64,000 nt of DNA from Cricetomys ansorgei. Lineage: Eukaryota > Chordata > Mammalia > Rodentia > Nesomyidae. Location: NCBI GenBank assembly GCA_026225945.1, contig JAMJFZ010001133.1:6530501-6594500 (forward strand), written 5' to 3'. Under the pieces are notes generated by a model. It was not told the origin of the DNA. It was given only the letters and a program-made list of their open reading frames with translations, and searched no databases. Positions 1 through 11,110 of this stretch are shown in pieces. Position 1 is the first letter of the stretch, and the number at the start of each line of letters is the position of its first letter. A program made the translations under genes and the position numbers.

Positions 1-9
1 GGATTGAGT

Positions 10-131
10 GAGTATTGATGATTGCTTTTATTCCTGACAACCTGAGCAAGGTGGAAGGAAGGAAAAGATCCCTTCAAGTTGTCCTCTGATCTTCACACAT
101 GTACTGTGGTTGGTTCCTACACATGTTCCTG

Positions 132-216
<85 letters not shown>

Positions 217-230
217 TCACACACACACAG
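10..230 (+). mobile_element. RSINE1/B4-like SINE fragment with TC/AC tail
   Basis: The segment contains the core words of the rodent RSINE1/B4 SINE class: CCTGACAACCTGAG, AAGGTGGAAGG and AAGTTGTCCTCTGA followed by TTCACACATGTACTGTGG. Part of the middle is missing compared with the usual order. It runs into a long (TC)n tract and then (AC)n, a common 3' tail arrangement for this SINE. The family name is by eye. The left end may be cut by the window edge. Confidence 0.65.
135..230. repeat. (TC)n-(AC)n compound microsatellite
   Basis: About 65 bases of nearly pure TC are followed by about 30 bases of AC with one TC interruption. It grew from the tail of the SINE to its left. It explains the low-complexity leucine/serine frame read through here, which is not a gene. 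Confidence 0.95.
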
Positions 231-259
231 AATGATTAATTCTTCATATGATACACTGT

Positions 260-3200
260 AAGCCTCTCTTCTCATAAAATAAGATGCTGTAACTGCAACA
301 TCCTACCTGTCCACATTGACTGCAGCTTGACTCAGGCTATCAGCCTACACATACACTGTCTCTTCCAGAAATTTTCACTTATAGTAAAGTAAAATATTTG
401 AATTTTTAAAAGATCATGAACCTAGAATTCTACTATATTCAACAAAATTATCCTTCATAAATGAAGAAATAAAGTTTATTAAATAAATAAAATAGAGCCA
501 TGGGGCAAAAGCTTTCAAGGCAAAAGAGACAGGATCCAGGTAACATGAATGGGAATGGGAAAAGATGCAGGAACAGTTAAGTGAGGTGGAGCATGGGAAG
601 GCTAGGAAAAGAAGGGAGGATAGGGAGAAACATTTGAAAATCAATATGGAAAACCTCTCCTGTAGAAGAGTTTTCTACCCATTACTCATTGATTTACACA
701 TGTGAATTTTCCATTAGCATTAGATGTGTGGGGCAGAGTTCATTTTTCTCCTTGGCATCTATAGATAATAATAAAAAAACTTTTTTATGGCTAAATGTGT
801 TTTGCTATGAGGAGTCTAATATGCGCCTAAACTACCCAGTGCATCTTAGTGTTATTTTATTTCCTTCTGGCCAAGGCTCTCTTAGAAAATGACTGTTGGT
901 AACAAAAACTGGAAACTGATCAGAATAATATGTTCCTACTACAATCCACACATTTTCTAAATGAAATATATTAAGAATATCATCCGTAATAAAGATTTCT
1001 ACTGTGAGAGTCCCAATGTCCACAATTATCAACAACTCCATTAGAATCCTGCCAGTAAAAGGCTTAGGTTCCTAGGCAATTCCAAAAAAATCTTTCTCAA
1101 GCTTAAGTTAGAAGGAAAAAAATTAAAAGTAGGGTAAAAGACACATATGAAATACTCATTATTGTGGTATCTTTCCTTCAAAGAAAATTTAAACCAACAT
1201 TTATTTGAGCATTTCAAAGTTTCATATACAATATTTTCAAAATTATATTCATGTGCCAAAGCTAGATTAAGATTTGTATTATTCAGTAGATTTCCTTTGC
1301 AATTAAACCATGGGTTTTATTAGAAGAGCTTAAAATATTTACAAAGCGAAATGAAATTTTCATAAGAAAGCAGTGACCAGACTATGTCTGTGTTATAAAG
1401 ATTTACGCAGCAGTAGATCCATAAGTCATCTCACCAATTTCTACATAAGGAAACTAAAGCTCCTGCTCATTTCATCTCTGATGCGTTCAGGTGTTCTACA
1501 TTTGGAATTTTTAATTTGATATCATGTCTTCTTCTTCCTGTGGAGTAATGATCATTAAAGACAAAAAGGCTTGCCTCCTTATTGGGAAAGAATGGCATTC
1601 AAGCAGAAGTATTAAACTGAGGATGGCTTTGCCTGCCACTAAGGCAGCATTAAAGGCTTTTTCTTCACAATCTAGAATATTTTTCATCACAAGTTTGTCT
1701 TTATTGACCTTTTTTTCTTATTTCATTAAGGATTTTTCTCATCAGAAAGCTTGAAAATCCTGTTCCTCATTCCAAAGAAATATAAGCTCTCTGCAATGTT
1801 GGCATCTGTATTAAGTTTGTTGCCAAGCTATCTAAGGTAACATTTGTGGTGAATTTCTTTGAGATACAATGTAGTGGCTGAATGACATACAACAATTAAA
1901 AACTCTGCTTCTTATTTCGTGCCTTTGAATGTGATATCATTTAGTTTAGTCATTGTTTTTCACGATAGATTTTTGTGGTAAATTGTCACCCTTAATATCG
2001 TTTCTTGCTGTTGAAAGTCTCCATGGGTCATGAATTGAATAGCAAGAACCAGACAGTCTGACTCCAGAAGAACTGAAAGCTTTTATGAAAAGATCTCTGT
2101 TTACTGCAAGGATTTCTATTTAGTACATGAGAGTCAACAAAAGCTACACTCAGCAAGAAAGTTAGTGTATAAAGTTAATAGCATATTTCACTAGACACAC
2201 AAAATACTTTTAAGCAAATAATGGTTATATTAGTTAATAATTAATTTCCATAACAAAGAATATAAAATGGGCATCTAATTCTTAGTTTATAGATAAGACA
2301 AGATGTTAATCAATGATCCTTTGGGCTAAAAAAATGAGACATCATTGTAGAAAACCTAATAGAAATATCAGAAAGTTCATATCTATTTCTAATTATACAA
2401 CATACATATACTAATATGTTTACATACAGGTTAGCTGTTGCATTGCCTCAAATAATGTCTGATTTGTTATTCTGTCAGTTGCATGAAGACTTTTAGGAAA
2501 AAAATATTACTTTTCTTACAGATGGTAAATTCCTATTAAAACTAATTTAAAGTATGTGAAAACCCTGATTATGCAATAAGATTCAATTAAGATGCACATT
2601 AATTTTGAATAAACATTAGATTATATATTGACAAAAGAATGTGTTGATAAAAGAAACATTATTTTGCTCATACAAAGTTATGTACTGTTCTTTTTGTCTG
2701 CATTTATGAGTAAAAGAGGTAATGTGTGAGGTGAAGTCTTCTGTAAGCATCCATTCCTTCTACATTGTGTTACATAAAAGAGTAGAAATCTACTATTTAT
2801 TAAAATATAGTAAAGGAAATTAACAATTTGTGTAAATTTTTCTGTAAAGTTGTGAAGAAATATATCTATCACTACATGTAAGACACCAAAAATATACCAA
2901 AGAAACTACCCCAACCAAGGTTAACTTTGTGAAGCATCAGGTTTATTGTGATATAGGAGTAGGGGTGAGGGTTACTAAAATGAATATGGCTGACTCAATA
3001 GCAACTGCATCACAGGAAGACTGCCATTTAAAAGAGACGGTTAATAAATGTTGTATCCATGGATCCCTCTGTAGAGTTCTCAGGCAATGCAGGAATACTT
3101 TTATTTCTATAACTTGTTGGAGAAGCCTTGTGAACTTTCAGTAACATCCTGAGCTCTGTAAATTTTGATTATCTCCTAAGTCTTAGTCTCTCTCAAGCAT

Positions 3201-3370
3201 GGATTATTACCCTTCAGAGAAAACTGCAACACAACAATGGCAACGTTTTATACTCTTTATGTCCTGGACATCCTCCTGTACACTTTACCAACTTCCTTCT
3301 GCACTTTCCTGGATGGAGTTACAGAATTGGTATTCTCCAAAGATGCAAGCCAACGGCATCCAAATTTATA
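260..3370. other. Unique AT-rich DNA, no gene seen
   Basis: About 3.1 kb without recognisable SINE, L1 or LTR signatures. Frames on both strands are short (under about 80 codons) and carry no domain. No CpG cluster or promoter-like sequence stands out. Very old repeats could be hidden here and would need a profile search. Confidence 0.6.
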
Positions 3371-3378
3371 CTTATATA

Positions 3379-3387
3379 CAGAGAGAA

Positions 3388-3421
<34 letters not shown>

Positions 3422-3521
3422 GAGGGAGAGACAGAGACAGACAGAGACAGACAGACAACCAGAGACAGAGTTAGACAGAGACAGAGATACAGAGAGAGAG
3501 AGTGTGTGTGAGAGAGAGAAG
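3379..3521. repeat. GA/GACA-rich satellite
   Basis: A purine tract of GA repeats grades into imperfect GACA/CAGA units and then a short GT and GA run. The Arg/Glu-rich (or antisense Ser/Leu-rich) frames here come from the repeat and are not evidence for protein coding. Confidence 0.92.
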
Positions 3522-3529
3522 ATTGGTAA

Positions 3530-3985
3530 ACATTATACTTATATTCAAACTTATATGGAGATTCATTTTTATGGCCAGATGCTGAAAGTCTTAGTATCTT
3601 CAATGGGAGAGAGCAAACGGAAATCCTGTGAACATCAAATACTACTAGAAAGTCAGAAAGTCAGGGTTCTGAGAACTTCTAAACACCCATACAATTAGGA
3701 TTGTTGCTCTAGCCATGCCCTCAGCTGATTGAATGAGGTTTTAGATAAAGAAAATTACAATTTATATAAGTACATCTATATATACATCTCAGTACCCAAA
3801 ATGTAATCATAAAAATACCCAGACTAATACTTGGCATATTTCCGTATTTGATAACAGAGCCTAATAGGAATAAAAACAAAAATATAGTCTTTGTAAAGGC
3901 ATTTCTATGCCTTTTTTCTGACATAAAATTATGAGCTAGCAACCAATTTTCTTATCCATTAAGGAAAAAGCAAGCATTAAAAACT
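3530..3985. other. Unique AT-rich DNA
   Basis: No repeat family or coding signature recognised between the GA satellite and the next SINE. Confidence 0.5.
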
Positions 3986-3986
3986 A

Positions 3987-4170
3987 GATGCTGGGGAAGC
4001 GAGATGGTTGATTTGGGAAAAAAAGTAAATAAATAAAACTTGATTCTAATCCTAACTACTTAATCCTCAGCCCCAAATGGAAGCAATTACTATCTTCCCC
4101 AAGTTGTCTTCTGACATTGGCATACACATACTGCAACATATCCACAATGACAAAATATACAAAATACATA
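3987..4170 (+). mobile_element. Degenerate RSINE1/B4-like SINE
   Basis: It starts with GCTGGGGAAGCGAGATGGTT, a diverged form of the GCTGGAGAGATGGCTCAG tRNA-derived head. It continues with GGAAGCAATTACTATC, CAAGTTGTCTTCTGACAT and CATACACATACTG, which correspond in order to the RSINE1/B4 body. It is heavily mutated, so it is old. Confidence 0.6.
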
Positions 4171-4424
4171 TTTTTAAAAGTTTTTTAAAAATAGTCAGCC
4201 TTTGTTTATTTCTATTTTAGAATAGCCTATATTGTATAATTTATATCCTACTTTTTTATTTTACTCATTAAATGTTTGATAAACACAGAATAAAAAAAGT
4301 ATTAGTTACATTAGACTTAAATAATATTATCACACATTAGTTTTTTACTATTAACATAGGGCAGTTTATCACATTATTAATTATTTATTTACTATTACTT
4401 ATTTATTATTTTTCTTTGTGTCAC

Positions 4425-4534
4425 CAAATAGTTTCAGCTAACCCAGAATGTACTCTGTGCCCAGGCTGGCCTCAACTAGATAGCAATACTTTTGCCTTAA
4501 CTTCTCAAGAGCTGGGTCAACCAGTGTAGAATAT
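4425..4534 (-). mobile_element. Degenerate B1 (7SL-derived) SINE, antisense
   Basis: Antisense B1 landmarks remain in order: ACTCTGTGCCCAGGCTGGCC, then TTTTGCCTTAACTTCTCAAGAGCTGGG, matching the usual 'CTCTGTAGACCAGGCTGGCC ... CTCCCAAGTGCTGGG' layout. The end abuts the left LTR of the next element, which probably inserted into or beside it. Confidence 0.55.
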
Positions 4535-4848
4535 TGTTGTGGAAGTTTATTTTTAGTTATGTATAAAAGAATTGTTTCGTGCAGTATTGGGTGAGGGGCT
4601 GCCTAAGGCTTGGGGTTTTGTATTGTCTGCAAGTAATGGATATTTGTGGGGGACGTTTGATTGTACATGATCTGCACATGCTATCAATAGAATACCCGAG
4701 GAGTTCTGAATCAATAAAAACACCTGAGCTCAGACCCTCAGGGTTTTACTCTCCAGTATGGCATTGACAGGATAGTGGTTCCCTCTATTGAGGTCTTGCA
4801 ATGTCTGCACCCATGATTATGCCTGCATGTCTTCTTGCTGAGCAACAC
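4535..4848 (+). repeat. Left (5') LTR
   Basis: Begins TGTTGTGGAAG and contains GTATAAAAG near 4560 and AATAAA at 4713-4718. The right end is placed where similarity to the 3' copy fades, so it is uncertain by about 10 bases. A convincing tRNA primer-binding site was not identified downstream. Confidence 0.7.
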
Positions 4849-5267
4849 AGTAGGTATACAGCTACAAAAGCACCCAATGTTGGGCCCAAAGTCTTACCAG
4901 CAATCCACTGTGGAGATAGAGAAAAAAAAAAAAACAGACCTCACAGAGACTGTTTTGTTTTGTTTTGTTTTCTACAAAACTCTCCAGTTACTGGTGAGGT
5001 GAGATGGTCCTGACAAGACACATTTGCTCTGGTGATGAGAAGTCCACCCTAAGAGGGAACCCTTCCTGCAGATGAGGTAACCAGTTGCTTTTCCTGCAAA
5101 CCATACTCTAAAAATCTGGAAAGTGTTTCTTCAGGGTCAGCACACAGAAGCTGTCTTCCAGAACTGGCTGAGTTTGAATCTTATGCTGCTAGCTGAAATT
5201 GGTACTGTAAGAGTCACCCAGATGTTACTGGTTTTGAGGCAAGACGGGTTCATGGAGAGCAGCTGAG

Positions 5268-5530
5268 GCTTGGCACTGTGAGATGCCAGGAGAGGTCATT
5301 AGTAAAAGTTAAACTTCTGTAGCAGTTGAAGGCTGAGATTGAAGAAATCATGCAGATAATCTAAGGCTTGGCACCATGAAGAGATCCCAGGAGTGACCTT
5401 AAATAAAGATGCAGCCTCAATTACAATTGAAGGCCCAGATTGAAGGGATCATGCAAAGACGTTGAAGATTGGTAATATGAAGAGAGCCCAGAAGAAGCTA
5501 TTGGTGAAAGTGCAGCCCAATTGCAGGAAG
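5268..5530 (+). repeat. Three ~100 bp tandem units inside the LTR element
   Basis: Units start at 5268, 5366 and 5467 with GCTTGGCACTGTGAG, GCTTGGCACCATGAAGAG and GATTGGTAATATGAAGAG. Each continues into a CCCAGGAG/CCAGGAGAGG-like motif, and the first two share GAAGGC(C/T)(C/G)AGATTGAAG followed by ATCATGCA. Periods are 98 and 101 bases and the third unit is partial. Spacing and order of motifs make a tandem duplication clear. Confidence 0.8.
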
Positions 5531-5907
5531 TTACTCCAAGAGTTTTTGAGATGCCTGTACCATGGGATAACCACTAAGAACAGCTTCAGCATTGGAGTGG
5601 AGCCAGCCAGAACCTGGAGGACAAGCCCTGTGTCCTGCAAAGGGCAGAGCCGAAAAAGCAACCCAAGTCCTCTAGAGGAGCCTAGAAGATCAGATCGTGA
5701 GTGAATTCCCAGATAATTAGGCATTGATAATGTTATTCTTCTGTCCAAAGACATTGTGAAAAGCTTGTAGATGTTTGATATCATTTGTACATTAGAAACC
5801 TCTTAATTTTTCTTCTTGTAAATATTTTTTGCAGATGTGCTGTTAAATTGTGTTGTAGAGATAAAGCTATTTTTTTGATTGGCTTATACAGAAAAGGGGA
5901 ATTTTAT

Positions 5908-6216
5908 TATTGTAGAAGTTTATTTTTAGTTGTGTTTAAAATGTTTTGTGTACTGTTGAGTTTGGTCTGCCTAGGTCTTAGTGTTTTGTATTGTTTGTAG
6001 GTGTTGTATTTATGTGGAGGATGTTTGATTGCACATGATTTGCCTGTGCTATCAGTAGAACACATGAGAATTTCTGGATCAATAAAATACCCGAGCTAAG
6101 AAGCTAAGGATTCCAATGTCCAGTATGTTGCTGGCCAGGAGGGTGGTTCCTCTGCTAAGGTCTGGCATAGGCTTCTACCTATGATTATTCCTCCTGGTCT
6201 TCCATGATGATCCACC
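5908..6216 (+). repeat. Right (3') LTR
   Basis: Aligns along its length with the left LTR at an offset of about 1,370 bases. It shares AGAAGTTTATTTTTAGTT, TTTTGTATTGT, the AATAAA at 6081-6086 and TATGATTAT near the end. Its first bases are TA instead of TG, a likely decay mutation. Confidence 0.7.
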
Positions 6217-6900
6217 ATAGCAAAGTTCTACTACAATTATCAAACATTAAAAATTGTTCAGCCCCTTTGTTTTCATTCCTCTTCTTTGTTTGTATTTTTG
6301 CTATGACTGGTACTTCAATTGTAATGATTGACTCATGTTGCCTTTTCAGACCACACAGATTTTACATAGATATTTGTGACTTTTGTATGTAGCCTCAATT
6401 ACTTGGATTCATATATATATATATATATGATTTCTTCCTAAATAATTTTTAATCCTTAAAGTTTTATACTCAAATGTGTAATGTAGGTCTAATGGCCACA
6501 ATGAAAAGGCATACATTCTTATCTGCATGCTTACATTGCCAAATCAATACCTGCAAAATCAAACCTCTATACAGACATGATCTTATCTGTAGCTCTTTAG
6601 AAATTATATCATGAGAATTTCACCATGGATCAAGTGTCAGTATCTGTTCCCTTCTTGTCTGATTTATGCTCTGTTATGGCAGCTTAAGTGCAGCTGATGG
6701 AGCCAGACACTATTCATCAGGCTGCTAGGAGTGCAGTCCTGCAGCTCTTATGCATGAGAAATGCACCATTAAGTGATGTTGTTGATGCATGATCACACAA
6801 TGTCCTCCCATGAAGCTGGATGAAACAGCTTTCACTATGCCTAGGCCATGTGTTATAGCTCTGAGTCACAATATCACAGAGGTGTACACCACTTTTCTTT
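6217..6900. other. Unclassified, mostly unique DNA
   Basis: Contains a short TA run at 6412-6428 and otherwise no firm signature. The part from about 6690 is less AT-rich and could belong to an older repeat preceding the L1 piece, but I cannot name it. Confidence 0.4.
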
Positions 6901-8045
6901 AGTTACTCTCTATAGAATTGTAACACAGTGATAAGTATCGGTATGTTTAAAGAACCCTAAAGCAAATTAGGAGAACAAACCATTCAGTGTCAACCGACTA
7001 GCACACTTAGGGGCGCACAGAGACTGAAGGGACTGATATGGAACCTGTAGGATCCCTAAGCATACCTTATGGCTCTCTGGATTGGTGTTCTGGAAAAACT
7101 CATATAAGATGAAGGGAGGAGTCTCTGACCCTTTTACCTGTCGTTGGGACCATTTATCTCCTGCCAGGTTGCCTGACACAGCCTCAATGTAGGTGTTGGT
7201 GCCTGGCCTTGTTCCATCTTGCTATCGCATGCCCTGTTTGAGCAGTAACCAAGGGAGTGTGTTCTTCTCTGGGAAGAAGCAAGGTGTGTGTTTGCAGATG
7301 GTGATGGGCTGTGGGACCGTCATGTGGCTCAGGAGTGGGTTGAAGCAGCTAGGAAGCACCTCCCCATCCCAGAAGGTGAAGGTGTTGGGCACTCAACTAT
7401 ACCTTGCCTTTGGCCCTGCCCAGATCCCAGATAATTAAATATTACCTGTTTCATAGATGCAAAAGGAAAGTAACTTGGTAGGTGCTTGTCTGCCCTATGG
7501 CTGATAGGATACCTGCCTCTTTGTCTCTATGAGACCATGCCTTGCAAAAAGGCGCCCCCTGGTAGGTGCCTGGCCCCACACGTAAATAAGGCTACCCCAA
7601 TGCCCTTGTCTAAGCCCAATAGATCCCTCACCCTGAGTACTCAGAACACCCCCCCACCCTCCCCTGCTGTTGAATATAAGTAGCACAGATCCTGAATTAT
7701 ACTTAGCTCTGATTCCACCAGAAGGCTCCCGGGACTGATTCATTGTGTCACCTTCATTGGTTCTCTGTCTGGGGAATAAGGGTCTGCCCTGTCCCAGAAC
7801 CTCCATCCCCTCACTCCTGTGCTTCCCTGCTGCTCCCCAACACTGCATTTGGCCAGTGCAGGGGACCGGGCTAAAACCCAGCTGGCTGTGGGTGGGGAAG
7901 GAGCAGAGACAGCATGGGAGACCATACTAACAATGGGAGAGTAGATCTGGGAGAGAGGGAAGAAGGGGGAGTTGGAGTGGAAAGAGCAGGAGGTTCAGGA
8001 TGTATTATATAAGTTGGATGAGAGAAGAAAACTAAAAACAACAAA
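6900..8045 (+). mobile_element. L1 (Lx-like) 3' UTR, sense
   Basis: A relatively GC-rich kilobase in an AT-rich setting, with landmarks of rodent L1 3' UTRs: GCCTGGCCTTGTTCCATC near 7200, a G/A-rich stretch at 7930-7995, and the terminal CAGGATGTATTATATAAG followed by GAGAGAAGAAAAC. The same landmarks recur in order at 17030-17345, confirming a dispersed repeat. The up to 117-codon frames in this block on both strands show no domain and are chance frames in UTR sequence. Left boundary is approximate. Confidence 0.7.
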
Positions 8046-8049
8046 TATT

Positions 8050-8500
8050 AATAATATTCTCAGCCTTGCTTCTCAAAATATTAGAAAAACACTTAAAGCA
8101 GAAAATGTTCGGTAAAATTAAAATGAGAGGAAATTTTCAACTTCATTAAAATATTATGAAACTATATATATGCATGCATGCATGTATACATATATATGTG
8201 TATCATAAATTGAGTGAAGGGAACGTTGTTACTTAATGCCTAATCATACGTTTTAGTTTACCTTTATTTATATTATTTAACTATTATTTTCCTTTCTTTA
8301 TTCTATTTTATTGTATTATCCTATTCTTTATTCTATTCTATATTATAATATGTGTAGAAGAAATCACTCTCTGATTTTCTCTTCTACAACTAGCTCCTAT
8401 TTATTCATTTTGATAATTTTTACGTGTACAATTTCTTATGATACAGTTTGATAATTGAAACAGGTATAACATGTTTAATGATAAAGTCTATCTTTAATTA
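8050..8500. other. AT-rich DNA with a short TA/TGCA microsatellite
   Basis: An interrupted TATA/TGCA/TACA run lies at 8162-8205. The rest is AT-rich without a named repeat. Confidence 0.5.
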
Positions 8501-9140
8501 TCCACAAATTCAATTGAAAGTAATTGACTAGTCATTACTACATTTACATAGGCAAATAACAATATAATAAAACACAAAAATCTATGTGACTCATTACTCT
8601 AAATGTGAGTGACTATAAGTGCTATTAAGATTTCAGTTTTGAAATGTTTTGAAATCTTCATACAGGAAGTTATCTATAACACTCCAATCTTCCTTCCACT
8701 CTGAAATCTTCCCTCTCAATCCCTCCCAAAGTCATGACCTCTTTATATATATATATGTGTGTGTGTATATATAGTATTTATGTATATATTAATGTATATA
8801 TACAAATATAATTTTATATATGTTATATATGTGTGTGTACATATGTGTGTGTTTGTGTGAGTGTGCGTGTATGTGTAAATATGTAATTTTATATAAACAT
8901 CTCAGCCCATTTAGTATTTTTTTGTAACTGCCTGTTTCAGGGCTTGACAAGTTTGGAAAACCCTATGGGAACTGCACTCTGGAGAAAACTAATTCTCTCT
9001 CTCTCAGCAACCACTATATATGAGTTCTTCATCTAGGGAGGTACTTTAGCATTATTCTGACCCATGTTGGCATGTTTACTAGCACTGTTATTATACAGGT
9101 CTTGTTTAAGGAATCTTATCTTTGAGTTTTCTTGAGTGTC
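8500..9140 (-). mobile_element. L1 3' UTR fragment, antisense, interrupted by a microsatellite
   Basis: The pyrimidine-rich stretch at 8685-8740 and the later words CTCTCTCTCAGCAACCACTATATATGA, CCCATGTTGGCATGTTTACTAG and CAGGTCTTGTTTAAG (split over 8990-9115) follow the order seen in antisense rodent L1 3' UTRs. A related layout occurs at 21900-22200. A TA/TG/TATG microsatellite (8742-8900) sits inside. It is diverged, and the subfamily cannot be set by eye. Confidence 0.55.
8742..8900. repeat. TA/TG compound microsatellite
   Basis: Alternating TA, TG and TATG runs with interruptions, all low complexity. Confidence 0.85.
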
Positions 9141-9471
9141 GCTTATCTGTTAAGTCTATTCACAAATGACCATTTGCTCACACAGAAGTAAACATAGTTG
9201 GTGTTAAAATTAAATATTTTGATTAATCTGATACCAAGAAAGAGAGACTCATGCTTGATGTTAAAAAACAATCCATTAATTGGTTTGTTGTTGTTGTTGT
9301 GTAATGCAGACCATAATGTACACACAATTTTGTGCTTTTTCATTTTTTTTATTCCTTGAATGATGTTTATTGCAAATTAATGTGTCAGTGGGAAATGTAC
9401 ATTGTATATGAAAAGAAAAATAAAATTGTTGAAATGTAATATACCATCAAACAAAATGTATTTCATCTCCC

Positions 9472-9610
9472 CTTTCCTTCCTTCCTTCCTTCCTTCCTTC
9501 CAATTTACATGCTTCTTTTTCTTCATCTTTCCCTCCCTCTTTGTATCTATTCCTGTGTTTCTCCTCTTCTTCCTCATTCCCATCTACCTTTTATATCTTT
9601 TTCTTGCTTT
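9472..9610. repeat. (TTCC)n and pyrimidine-rich tract
   Basis: About seven TTCC units at 9472-9501, followed by a looser C/T-rich stretch to about 9610. It accounts for the Phe/Pro-rich and Lys-rich frames here. Confidence 0.9.
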
Positions 9611-9691
9611 ACTCATTATCTCCATATTTCTCGATCTTTTCTTCTATTTGTTTCATAGAAAAAATCATTTCATAGATTGTTTTTATTGTAC

Positions 9692-9874
9692 ATTTACATA
9701 GTCAAATGATAAAATAATAAAAACAAAATCTATATGGCTCTATTATTCTAGAGATGAGTGAATACCAGTGGTCTTAGGATTCCATTTTTTAATTTTTTTT
9801 TTTGAAATTTATATGAGATTCTGTCTGTATCACTCCAACCTTCCTTCTACCCTGAAATCGTCCCTCTTAATCCC
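9692..9874 (-). repeat. Second copy of the 8539-8723 segment (direct repeat)
   Basis: It starts TACATTTACATAGTCAAATG against TACATTTACATAGGCAAATA at 8539 and stays alignable to CCCTCTTAATCCCT against CCCTCTCAATCCCT. Both include TATCACTCCAACCTTCCTTC-type sequence. The two lie about 1.15 kb apart in the same orientation. They are either two antisense L1 tails or a local duplication. Confidence 0.7.
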
Positions 9875-10240
9875 TGATATACCCTGGTATATTATATGGT
9901 ACATGAATTTCATATAACATGTAAATTTTGGATTCAAGGACAGAGAATAAAGTATAATTGGAATCTCTCATGAATCTATCTTCAGAGGTAAATTGTGTAT
10001 AGGATAAAAAGTTTATTATTCATCATTGGGGAAATTATAGAAATATTGTCATTCAGAAGTAGCATAATCCAACTCAGATAAAAGAGGATCAAGTACATGA
10101 TTTGGCTTAGAAATGTGACATTTTTGAACGATAAAGTATATTATATGTTTGATATCTCTGCACTACCTCTTTGAATGAGCTACTGCTCTCTAGTTGTAAA
10201 CTTCTGATTCCTGATATCAAGACAATTGTTGTAATTGTAA
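9875..10240. other. Unique AT-rich DNA
   Basis: Nothing recognisable between the duplicated L1-like segment and the next dispersed repeat. Confidence 0.5.
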
Positions 10241-11110
10241 ATATAGATGTAGATTAACCAGTTGTATTTTATTCTTTTGTCTAATTACATCACTGGTTCT
10301 AACCTGGACCCCTAGAGCATTTTGTCTTCTTTGCAATCTACTCTTAGTCCTTGAACTGGAAGGCTTTAGCCTTCATACAATCTAGAACATTTAAACTATC
10401 AGCCTGGACCTGGAAGGCTTCAGCTTTAGCCTTCCAAGACCTACTGCTGACTGAGCCACTCTGAATAGCTCCTTCTGAATTTTATTCTTCTAGATCAATT
10501 CATGCTCCTTTGGGCTTCTTCTTCTCTATTCTCTCTCTATAACTGAATGCTTCTACCTACTCTGTAACTCAATCCAGGCTCAGCTTCTGTAACTATTCTG
10601 TCTTTTCAACTTACTCTGTTAACTGTTCCTCTTTGACTCTTCAGCCTGTTTCTCAACTGACTCTTTAAAACTATGTTTATTGAATCTCCTTACTCCTATG
10701 CAACTTTCCTTAACTGAGCTGAGAACCTGCTTGTTCTCATGAGAGTTGGCCATGTCCTTACTCTGCCAACTCTTCTTCTGATTAGCCACTTTGCCTATCA
10801 TTCATTCTGATTCCTCTTAGACATCGTTTCCTGTGTGACACTGACTCCTTCTGAGTTCTGCTTCCTGTGTCTGCTTCCACTGTTTTTTCTAGCTATTAAA
10901 GTTATGGGCTATCACTGCCTTCTGAATACTGGATTAAAGGTGTCTACATTCTATTCTGAATATACAGGTCTTTGAATGTAGCCCTTGGAATGTAGACCTT
11001 ATCTTACACACAGGGCTATTTCTTACAGATAGCAGTAGATTTATCTCTCTATCTAGAATTTTCTGGGAGTGAAATTTTGTTCAGTAAGTACCGTAAATAT
11101 ATTCAGGTCT
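10240..11110 (-). mobile_element. Dispersed rodent repeat, copy A (inverted partner at 50880-51890)
   Basis: Read on + it is rich in CTGAACTC/CTCAACTGACTC-like words. It matches the reverse complement of 50880-51890 over nearly its whole length. Shared words in order include TTTTGTCTAATTA, CTTGAACTGGA, CCAAGACCTACTGCTGACTG, TCAACTGACTCT, TGTGTGACACTG, TTCTGAGTTCTGCTTC, GGATTAAAGGTGT and CACACAGGGCTA. The minus strand is assigned only so that copy B is plus. No coding frame. The family is not recognised with certainty, and an LTR or internal part of an endogenous retrovirus is plausible. Confidence 0.7.

Larger units (their letters stand above)
4535..6216 (+). mobile_element. Non-coding LTR retrotransposon with both LTRs
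   Basis: Two direct repeats of about 310 bases (4535-4848 and 5908-6216) flank about 1.06 kb. Each carries AATAAA at the matching place (4713-4718 and 6081-6086). A polypurine tract, AGAAAAGGGGAA (5890-5901), lies just before the right repeat, as expected for an LTR element. The internal part has no gag, protease, reverse transcriptase or env reading frame; its longest frames are about 80-110 codons with no family match. It holds three ~100-base tandem units (5268-5530). The short, non-coding body resembles non-autonomous rodent ERVL/MaLR-type elements. The exact family (RMER10-like was considered) is not established. The two LTRs differ at many sites, so insertion is old. No target-site duplication was clear. 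Confidence 0.75.

Noticed and set aside
3237..3698. 153-codon plus-strand frame
   Set aside because: Its middle is the GA/GACA satellite translated (Arg/Glu/Gln runs). No domain, no start context and the opposite strand is equally open.
5268..5530. Regular ~100 bp units considered as a CRISPR-like or satellite array
   Set aside because: The units are contiguous without unique spacers, lie inside an LTR element, and the genome is a rodent's.
5449..5784. 111-codon minus-strand frame
   Set aside because: Lies antisense in the internal part of the non-coding LTR element and matches no retroviral protein.
7495..7848. 117-codon minus-strand frame and overlapping plus-strand frames
   Set aside because: All fall in the GC-richer L1 3' UTR, where stop codons are rarer. 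No domain.
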